Assembly: GCA_003602415.1 (NCBI GenBank)
Contig: QQSK01000005.1
Location: forward strand, 104,480 to 168,479
Reading direction: 5' to 3'
Source: Candidatus Poseidoniales archaeon
Lineage (GTDB): Archaea; Thermoplasmatota; Poseidoniia; Poseidoniales; Poseidoniaceae
DNA: 64,000 nt
Positions within the stretch are counted from its first letter, which is position 1. Each line of letters begins with the position of its first letter. Below the pieces are notes generated by a model. That model saw only the letters and a list, made by a program, of their open reading frames with translations, searched no databases and was not told where the DNA came from. This document shows, one piece after another, positions 25,096-31,765 of the stretch. A program made the translations under genes and the position numbers.

Positions 25096-25722
25096 TTAGG
25101 AAACCTCCCGAAGCGAATGAATGAGGTTTTTGGCTAAATCTTCACCTTCTGTAATTGCTTTGTCTGCAGAAACTTCTTCCGGATTGAATGGGTGTTCTCC
25201 TTGCATAATTTCAAGCCACCCTTGGGTTGGCCTGGGTAAATTTCCCCTAATCCAACATTCTACTAAGCCATCTCCTCTTTCGAATGCAAATCTATCCTCT
25301 GACATATTATCTAATTTGAACTCTTTAGGAATGTCTTTTTTGATAGTAATCCCTCCACTCCATGTTGCTAATTCTAATTGAGTACCTTGTAATGGCCATC
25401 CTGGAGATGTTGTTTTTCCACCTGTGCAATTGATTGAATCGGGCGGAGATTTTTGTTTTAGTAGAATTTTCCCTCCACTATCTACAACTTGTTTAGCCAA
25501 CTCTTTTTCAAACCATTCTCGACGAAATGCCCAACCATATGATGATTTTTTAGCCACGGTTTTAGCAACAAAGTCTTGGCTTAATTGTTTGATAATTCCT
25601 GGTGATCTGGTTGGATTTCCTATTTCTTGGCGGATTTCATAGATTGTTACATTGTATCCTTGGTTTAGAAGATAAAGAGCACAAGATAGTCCTCTTACAC
25701 CTGCACCTGCAATATTTATCAT
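25096..25722 (-). CDS. half-size FAD-binding protein related to geranylgeranyl reductases
   Basis: This 208-residue protein begins with a Rossmann motif I-A-G-A-G-V-R-G and the following acidic residue in I-Y-E. It also has a segment R-R-E-W-F-E-K-E-L-A that matches the R-x-x-F-D-x-x-L-A helix of GGR-family flavoproteins. It lacks the second FAD motif (G-D-A) and most of the C-terminal half, so it is about half the normal size. Both ends are clean: the start overlaps the ferredoxin stop by 4 bases and the stop lies one base before GGGP synthase, so it is a stable short gene, not a visible frameshift. A role in lipid hydrogenation with ferredoxin is inferred. Confidence 0.75.
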   Translation of the reverse strand: MINIAGAGVRGLSCALYLLNQGYNVTIYEIRQEIGNPTRSPGIIKQLSQDFVAKTVAKKSSYGWAFRREWFEKELAKQVVDSGGKILLKQKSPPDSINCTGGKTTSPGWPLQGTQLELATWSGGITIKKDIPKEFKLDNMSEDRFAFERGDGLVECWIRGNLPRPTQGWLEIMQGEHPFNPEEVSADKAITEGEDLAKNLIHSLREVS

Positions 25723-25922
25723 TTTGATTCCTCTTCAATACTCAAAGCAAAAACAGGGCAAGAGGGAATGCAAAATTCACATAATGTGCATTTTTCCTGT
25801 TCGACTATTGCTAATCTATCGACTAGATCTAATGCATTTGTAGGGCATAATGCAATACACGCACCACACCCATAACAGAGAGCTTCGTCAACTACAAATG
25901 TAGCCTTAACAATCTCTGCCAT
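25719..25922 (-). CDS. 2[4Fe-4S] ferredoxin
   Basis: This 67-residue protein has two complete cluster motifs, C-x2-C-x2-C-x3-C-P (C16-C19-C22-C26) and a second C-T-L-C-E-F-C-I-P-S-C-P, with the usual pseudo-twofold layout. It is a low-potential electron carrier. It overlaps the flavoprotein gene by 4 bases and leads the lipid operon. Ferredoxin is a known electron donor for some archaeal geranylgeranyl reductases, so it probably feeds the adjacent flavoprotein. Confidence 0.93.
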   Translation of the reverse strand: MAEIVKATFVVDEALCYGCGACIALCPTNALDLVDRLAIVEQEKCTLCEFCIPSCPVFALSIEEESK

Positions 25923-26262
25923 GTTAGTTGCAGTGGATATTCATAGATTGTTGCTTCGGCGGATTGCCAATGCAAAAACCAATTTTATTATGTTCAATTC
26001 AATTTCGTTTTAGGAAAAGATTCTACAAGAAAAAAATATTTTCTTTATTCGAATAAATATGTTATGCCTTCTAAGACCCCTACATTTCCATTGGAGTTGG
26101 AAATATATGAAGGTGATGAAGTAAGAAATGATGGTATGCATCACTGAACGAAGTAAGACCCATTGATGTTTTTCGCGTACAGTACATAACCTTCACTACA
26201 AACCACATTTTCCTAGATCTTAGAAAATCACTCCAGTGGAAATACAGGGGTGCGACATATTC
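25923..26262. other. 340-base AT-rich intergenic region at the composition switch
   Basis: This divergent spacer separates the ferredoxin operon and the beta-CASP RNase. It contains poly-A and T tracts around 26000-26060, a direct repeat GAAGTAAGA (near 26119 and 26150) and a possible 27-codon frame at 26064-26147 that I do not trust. GGGGTG about a dozen bases before ATG 26263 may be the RNase binding site. Plus-strand base composition changes across this spacer. No tRNA or clear structured RNA is seen. Confidence 0.5.
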
Positions 26263-27603
26263 ATGCAGTATGGAAAAAACCCAACATCAATGGTATTCTA
26301 TTCTCCTGGTCGAACTACCACATATCCCCAAATTCCTCCAGATAATGGAATACGATATCATTACCTGGGTGGAGGAAATGAAGTTGGAAACGTTGGCTGT
26401 GTTTTCGAAGATAAAAAAGGAACAAAGATGCTTCTTGATTACGGCCTAGCACCAACAGATCCACCAAAATATCCTAATGAAGCTCCAGATATCAAAAACG
26501 CAGTAATTACACATTCACATATAGATCATTTAGGTATGGCACCTTGGTTATGTGCAAATCACAGAACAAATCTCCATGGTACAGAATTAACAGCTAAAAT
26601 TAGCCATATGATGTGGAATGACTGCTACAAAGTTAGCAGACTTGAAGGATATCCATTAGCCTGGGATAAGAGAGATATCGATATTGCAGTTGCTTCTTGG
26701 AACACTCATAAATTTGGAGAAACTTGGGAAAACCAATCTTGGAAATGTAAGTTAACTAAAGCAGGCCACATTCCAGGAGCTGCAATGCTAAACGTTGAGA
26801 CAGATACCCACAAATTACTCTTTACAGGAGATTTTGATACTAGGGATTCACCTTTAACAACAGGAGCAAAACCAGAAAAATGCGATGTATTATTCGTTGA
26901 AGGAACATATGGAGGAAGAAACCATCCCGAAAAAGAAGAGACCATTCAAGCATTTGTTGATAGAATAGTGGAAGTTACAGATCGTGGAGGAACAGCTCTA
27001 ATACCTTCATTTGCTAATGGAAGAACCCAAGATATTGTAATGACTTTACACAAACATCTTCCTGAATTAGATGTACACGTAGATGGAATGGGTAAACACG
27101 TTGCACGTTTACAAATGGAACACCCAGAAGCGCTAAGAGATCCGGCTGCTTTAGAAGATGCTTGGAAATGGTGTAGGAGAGTTTCTTCAAAATCTGATAA
27201 AAAGAAAGCACTGGATGCAGATTGTATCGTTTCTACTTCAGGAATGATGGATGGAGGACCATCTATATGGTATCTCAACAGATTACGAATGGATCCAAAA
27301 AACGCCATTTTACTGACAGGCTATCAAGCATCAGGTTCGGGGGGGCGTATGTTACTAGATGAAGGACATGTACCAATTTGGGATAAGAGAACCCCTATCG
27401 ATTTGGAAGTGAGCCAATTCTCATTCTCAACACACGCTGGACATTCAGAAATCGTAGATTTCGCACAACAATGTGAAGCAGAAACAGTAGTTGTGTATCA
27501 TACAGATCCAAACCACGCAAGGCCGCCATTGGTCGAAGAACTGGAATCAAACGGTCATGTAGTACACACTCCGATAAACGGCGAATCTACAATAATAAAT
27601 TGA
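26263..27603 (+). CDS. beta-CASP metallo-beta-lactamase RNase (archaeal CPSF-like)
   Basis: This roughly 446-residue MBL-fold nuclease has the zinc motif H-S-H-I-D-H-L-G, a later His in G-H-I-P-G-A, the Asp of F-T-G-D-F-D-T, and beta-CASP motifs including V-E-G-T-Y-G and a C-terminal F-S-T-H-A-G-H-S. No KH domains precede the MBL domain, so it resembles the aCPSF2-type proteins, not the KH-bearing aCPSF1 termination factor. It should cut or trim RNA. The frame opens at GTG 26236; ATG 26263 is preferred. A zinc-ribbon gene follows 46 bases later. Confidence 0.9.
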   Translation: MQYGKNPTSMVFYSPGRTTTYPQIPPDNGIRYHYLGGGNEVGNVGCVFEDKKGTKMLLDYGLAPTDPPKYPNEAPDIKNAVITHSHIDHLGMAPWLCANHRTNLHGTELTAKISHMMWNDCYKVSRLEGYPLAWDKRDIDIAVASWNTHKFGETWENQSWKCKLTKAGHIPGAAMLNVETDTHKLLFTGDFDTRDSPLTTGAKPEKCDVLFVEGTYGGRNHPEKEETIQAFVDRIVEVTDRGGTALIPSFANGRTQDIVMTLHKHLPELDVHVDGMGKHVARLQMEHPEALRDPAALEDAWKWCRRVSSKSDKKKALDADCIVSTSGMMDGGPSIWYLNRLRMDPKNAILLTGYQASGSGGRMLLDEGHVPIWDKRTPIDLEVSQFSFSTHAGHSEIVDFAQQCEAETVVVYHTDPNHARPPLVEELESNGHVVHTPINGESTIIN

Positions 27604-27649
27604 TGATATCAGCCGAAGTGATTGTATACATTGACACTCACCGTAAATC

Positions 27650-27931
27650 ATGGCAACCAAGAAAACTCCACCTGGTAAACGCCGAAAGAAGAGGAAAATT
27701 CGACTCTCTCTAAAGAGTTCGAAAATGAAGAAAACCGATTCTTATACCGATCAAGTCGGTTGGTCTACAGATGTAGGAACCACTCTAAACGAACCCGTCA
27801 AACCAAAGGGCCCAGACACAATCAAACACCAATGTGAGATGTGTGGCACTATAATGAAAGTTCCAAAACCAAAGAAGGCACGTTATACAATTACATGTCC
27901 TCATTGTGAACATCAAGAATCATTCGAATAA
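27650..27931 (+). CDS. basic zinc-ribbon protein, unknown
   Basis: This 93-residue protein has a very basic N-terminus (about 30 residues, K/R-rich) and a C-terminal zinc ribbon with C-E-M-C-G and C-P-H-C. The combination suggests RNA or DNA binding. It lies 46 bases after the CPSF-like nuclease on the same strand and may be cotranscribed, so an RNA-processing partner role is possible. The stop abuts the stop of the convergent TSUP gene. I do not recognise a named family. Confidence 0.75.
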   Translation: MATKKTPPGKRRKKRKIRLSLKSSKMKKTDSYTDQVGWSTDVGTTLNEPVKPKGPDTIKHQCEMCGTIMKVPKPKKARYTITCPHCEHQESFE

Positions 27932-28696
27932 TTAAGACCATAATCCAAGCAATTGGAGAATTTGTCTTATTGCGGCGATAATCAATACACTTGCTAGCAT
28001 TATACGAACAGATTTGTTACTGAGTTTTTCTGAACCAAATTTGGAACCAATAAATCCTCCAATTAAGACCGCTCCAGCAAATGGTAGCAGTATTTCAAAA
28101 TCAAGAACAAGCTGACCAGATATTGTATTTCCAACAATTCCTGCTGCAGAATTAACCCAGATGAATAGTGCAGACACTCCAGCGGTGGTTTTGACATCAC
28201 CCCACCCAAATAACAGAATTATTGGTGATAAGAAAATGCCACCACCTACACCAATTATACCACTCAAGAATCCAATTACCCCTCCAACAACCAATGCGAC
28301 TTTCTTATCTGGAAGATTGATAAAAACTCCATCATAATCTTTGTTTTTTAATGAAATTAATTTCCAAGCTGCAAAAACCAAAGTAATCGATAGTAGAGTA
28401 TCATAGATATCATGATCAACTCTCAAAAACCCACCGATTATTGCTGCAGGTATACTCGCTGAAATGAAAGGTATTGCTAATTTAGAACTAAAATAGCCCG
28501 ATTTTCTATATGCATAAAACGCAATACCTGCAACTAATAAATTCAAACTCCATGCGTGCTGCTTTAACCAAGCAGGGTCATTCGATGCATATACTGTTAG
28601 CGATAAAACTGCCAAATATCCTGAAGCACCCCCGTGTCCAACACAGGAATACAAAGCCGCAATAATACACAGCCCAGCCAATAATACAACATCCAC
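27932..28696 (-). CDS. TSUP (TauE/SafE) family permease A
   Basis: This 254-residue membrane protein has seven to eight hydrophobic segments. Family marks are the N-terminal G-H-G-G-A-S-G-Y and the internal repeat around G-I-I-G-V-G-G-G-I-F-L-S-P. TSUP proteins export sulfite, sulfonates or related organic anions. A second TSUP gene starts 117 bases away on the opposite strand, so the two share a divergent promoter. Length is normal. The substrate cannot be read from sequence. Confidence 0.87.
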   Translation of the reverse strand: MDVVLLAGLCIIAALYSCVGHGGASGYLAVLSLTVYASNDPAWLKQHAWSLNLLVAGIAFYAYRKSGYFSSKLAIPFISASIPAAIIGGFLRVDHDIYDTLLSITLVFAAWKLISLKNKDYDGVFINLPDKKVALVVGGVIGFLSGIIGVGGGIFLSPIILLFGWGDVKTTAGVSALFIWVNSAAGIVGNTISGQLVLDFEILLPFAGAVLIGGFIGSKFGSEKLSNKSVRIMLASVLIIAAIRQILQLLGLWS

Positions 28697-28813
28697 ACCC
28701 CTTCCAATAGAAGCAAGAAAATTATCTTACCCTTTACGGAGTAATCAAAACCCAATAGCGTTTGGTTACACTATCTCAGGGCTTAAAGCCGGCTACACAA
28801 TCGAGGGGTTGAA

Positions 28814-29626
28814 ATGGACATAACTATGATTTTTGCAACAATCTTATTCATGATTGTAGCGGTTATTTTCAGCCCACTAGGTTTAGGTGGAGGGGTACTT
28901 TATGTTCCGATTTTCCATTATATTTTGGAATGGGATTTCCAAGAGGCTGTAATCGGCTCACTAACCCTCGTTCTCATGGTAACAATTGGTAGTGGACTAG
29001 CACATTCAAAAACAGGGAATGCGAATCACGATGCAGTAAAAATGGGTAGAATTTTTGCTGCACCTTCTGCGATAATAGGGACTTTACTATCTGGATTTTT
29101 AATATCAGCAATTGGAGACATTTCAATAAAAATAATTGCTATTGCAATACTACTTTTTGTTGTTAATCGCACAATCAACAAAATGAATCAAGAAGAAAAA
29201 CCAGGCCACGAAGGCCCTACTCAATTATCAGATGTTTCACAAACATACAAACTTGGCAGCTCATTTGCAGGAATGACCTCGGGATTACTTGGAATTGGAG
29301 GAGGGGCTATCTTAGTAACTCTAAATCGAAATATTTTGAAAATGGATGCCAACAAATCATCTGGAACTAGTTATTTGGTCGCCTCTACAATTGTACCAAT
29401 CGCCCTATTAAGCCACATTTTATTGACAGATGCTGCAACAGGAGTTGTTGGAAACACAGGATATATTGGAATCATTGCAATACCAACAATAGTTTGCCTA
29501 TCGGCCTATTTTGGTGCTAAATATGCAATATCAAATATGCCGAGAAAGATAGTTACACAAATTTTCTTGGCAGCGATTTCTTTAGGAATACTAAGGTATG
29601 CTATTGACGTAATCTCCAAATTCTAA
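28814..29626 (+). CDS. TSUP (TauE/SafE) family permease B
   Basis: This 270-residue membrane protein has about eight hydrophobic segments, the first with G-L-G-G-G-V-L-Y-V-P and the second half with L-L-G-I-G-G-G-A-I-L-V, the two-repeat pattern of the family. It is only distantly similar to the divergent neighbour, so this is not a recent duplication. moeA follows after 12 bases, probably in the same transcript. A link between sulfur-compound export and a molybdenum cofactor enzyme is conceivable but not shown. Confidence 0.87.
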   Translation: MDITMIFATILFMIVAVIFSPLGLGGGVLYVPIFHYILEWDFQEAVIGSLTLVLMVTIGSGLAHSKTGNANHDAVKMGRIFAAPSAIIGTLLSGFLISAIGDISIKIIAIAILLFVVNRTINKMNQEEKPGHEGPTQLSDVSQTYKLGSSFAGMTSGLLGIGGGAILVTLNRNILKMDANKSSGTSYLVASTIVPIALLSHILLTDAATGVVGNTGYIGIIAIPTIVCLSAYFGAKYAISNMPRKIVTQIFLAAISLGILRYAIDVISKF

Positions 29627-29638
29627 TGAGGTACTGAC

Positions 29639-30844
29639 ATGTCAGAAATCCCATATTTCATAACTCTAGAAGAGGCCTTAGAGATATGCAATCAAACGCA
29701 AATTCATACAACCATCGAAAGAGTGGATTTAGACGAATCACATGGCAGAATTTTAGCCACCGACCTTCCCTCTCTAGTCAACGATCCGCCATTTGACAAT
29801 TCATCAATGGATGGTTATGCCATGCGTTTTGAGGATACTCAAGACGCCCCATCTACACTAGAGATAATTGGTACAATTCAAGCAGCAGGACAATCAGACA
29901 ACCTTGTCGTCGGTCAAGGCCAAGCGGTTCGAATTATGACAGGAGCTCCAATGCCAAAAGGAGCCGACTCAATCCTACAAATCGAATTGACATCATCGGA
30001 TGGAAAAACAGTTACACTTCAACAACCTTCTATGAAACACTTCGTTCGCAAGAAAGGAGAAAACCTCGAAGAAGGCCAAATTTCGCTTTATTCAGGAACC
30101 CACCTCACTCCATCTAAAGTCGGCCTTTGTGCTACTATGGGGCATAAATCCGTGGCGGTTGTAAAAAAACTGAAAGTAGCAATTATCTCCACAGGAGACG
30201 AACTCAAACAACCAGGTGAAAAACTCAACCACGGAGAAATATATGAATCAAATTCCTTTGGTTTAGCTGGCCTAATCAAATGGCTAGGCCACGAACCAAT
30301 ACGCATGCATTCTGTAGGAGATAGCCTAGAAGGCCTTCGAAATGTTTTGAACGAAGCATCAGAAACCTGCGACCTGATCTTAACGAGTGGGGGCGTTTCA
30401 ATGGGTGAATGGGATTTGGTTCGCAAAATTATGGAAGAAGAAGGCGACGTCCATTTTTGGAGAATAAAGATTCGTCCGGGCTCGCCACCTCTGTTTGGCG
30501 TGTGGAACAACACACCATTGTTTGGATTACCAGGTAATCCAGTAAGTTCTCACGTTGTATTCAGAATGTTAGTTGCGCCATGGATTCGAAATACAACTCA
30601 AGCAACAGGTCCAACAGAACAACGGGCGGTAGCAAAACTTGCTACAAAGGTAAAATCAAGCGAAGATTGTTTAACGTTTAGAAGAGTCAGTATAGAAGTC
30701 ACCAACAAAGGTCTAATCGCACATCAAAAAATCCACCAAGGGTCAGGAAATATTGCTAGTATGGCTTTGAGTGATGCACTGGTAATGTTACAACCCGGGC
30801 AACAATATTCAATCGGGGACCTAGTAGATATCATATTTTTTTAG
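29639..30844 (+). CDS. moeA: molybdopterin molybdenumtransferase MoeA
   Basis: This 401-residue enzyme inserts molybdenum into adenylated molybdopterin. Marks are P-P-F-D-N-S-S-M-D-G-Y-A near residue 50, R-I-M-T-G-A-P-M-P, the MoCF-domain motif S-T-G-D-E-L, T-S-G-G-V-S-M-G and G-L-P-G-N-P-V-S-S. Full family length including domain IV. GAGGT precedes the start. A pseudouridine synthase gene follows 9 bases later. No molybdoenzyme or other cofactor gene is in the window. Confidence 0.95.
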   Translation: MSEIPYFITLEEALEICNQTQIHTTIERVDLDESHGRILATDLPSLVNDPPFDNSSMDGYAMRFEDTQDAPSTLEIIGTIQAAGQSDNLVVGQGQAVRIMTGAPMPKGADSILQIELTSSDGKTVTLQQPSMKHFVRKKGENLEEGQISLYSGTHLTPSKVGLCATMGHKSVAVVKKLKVAIISTGDELKQPGEKLNHGEIYESNSFGLAGLIKWLGHEPIRMHSVGDSLEGLRNVLNEASETCDLILTSGGVSMGEWDLVRKIMEEEGDVHFWRIKIRPGSPPLFGVWNNTPLFGLPGNPVSSHVVFRMLVAPWIRNTTQATGPTEQRAVAKLATKVKSSEDCLTFRRVSIEVTNKGLIAHQKIHQGSGNIASMALSDALVMLQPGQQYSIGDLVDIIFF

Positions 30845-30853
30845 GGTGATTAA

Positions 30854-31726
30854 ATGAGAATTGAACAGGATTTGGAATTGATTGAAGCACTAGCTAAACA
30901 ATTTCCAAATTCAAAAAGAAACACCCTTCGAAAAATGCTAACCATGGGAAGGGTGATGGTTGATGGGAAAGTAGTACACAAAGCCAAATTTCTAGTCCAA
31001 TCGGGGAGCGAAGTAACGATATCAGACAAAGATTCAGCAGTAAAAAATTCACCACCCCCAAAACCAAAAAAGAAACATTCAAGGATAAAAGTGCTATTCG
31101 AGGACGAACACATTCTCGTCGTCAACAAACAAGCAGGCCTTCTATCGGTTGCAACAGATAAAATGGAACCGGACACCCTTCATTCACGCGTAGTGGATTA
31201 TTTACAATCGGAAAATGAAAAGTCTTGGGCATACATCGTACATCGATTAGATAGGGAAACTTCTGGAGTAATGATATTCGCTAAACACAAAAGTCACAAG
31301 GATTACTTGCAGGAACAATTCGCAGATCGAGCGGTTCACAGAGTATACCACGCACTAGTAGAAGGTAAACCAGAAGCCGATTCGGGAACCGTTCACGAAT
31401 GGTTATTGGAAGACAAATTTCTCCGTGTAAAAGCCGTAAACAAAAGAAACCCGAAAGCCAGAGAGGCGATTACACATTGGAATGTCGAAGACACAGACGA
31501 AATCGCAAGCCTACTAGCTCTAACAATAGAAACAGGTAGAAGGCACCAAATCAGAGTTGGCTTAGCTAACCTTGGTCACCCAGTAATCGGCGACCAACAA
31601 CACGGAGCAGAAGGTAATCCAATCGGAAGGATTGCTCTTCATGCTTCATCATTGGAATTTTTACACCCGGAGACAGATGACCCAGTAAGATTCGAAGCCC
31701 CAATCCCATTCGGGCCAGAGCATTAA
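30854..31726 (+). CDS. RluA-family pseudouridine synthase with S4 domain
   Basis: This 290-residue protein has an N-terminal S4 RNA-binding domain (about residues 15-60), a Pro/Lys linker and an RluA-type catalytic domain. The catalytic Asp is in H-R-L-D-R-E-T-S-G, followed by the tyrosine motif R-V-Y-H-A-L and the R-R-H-Q-I-R-V motif. Such enzymes modify uridines in rRNA or tRNA. The family is mainly bacterial and eukaryotic and uncommon in archaea, so acquisition is likely. GGGTGAT precedes the ATG. It is clustered with moeA and uvrA without an obvious functional link. Confidence 0.93.
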   Translation: MRIEQDLELIEALAKQFPNSKRNTLRKMLTMGRVMVDGKVVHKAKFLVQSGSEVTISDKDSAVKNSPPPKPKKKHSRIKVLFEDEHILVVNKQAGLLSVATDKMEPDTLHSRVVDYLQSENEKSWAYIVHRLDRETSGVMIFAKHKSHKDYLQEQFADRAVHRVYHALVEGKPEADSGTVHEWLLEDKFLRVKAVNKRNPKAREAITHWNVEDTDEIASLLALTIETGRRHQIRVGLANLGHPVIGDQQHGAEGNPIGRIALHASSLEFLHPETDDPVRFEAPIPFGPEH

Positions 31727-31765
31727 GCAAGGTCTCAATAACCCCTGACTCGCGCAAATGACTTG

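Noticed and set aside
25096-25722. Pseudogene call for the short flavoprotein
   Set aside because: The start overlaps ferredoxin by 4 bases and the stop is one base from GGGP synthase; there is no leftover C-terminal half in any frame, so a compact functional gene is more likely.
26064-26147. 27-codon frame in the spacer before the beta-CASP RNase
   Set aside because: It is too short, has no good ribosome binding site and no motif; noted only in the spacer description.
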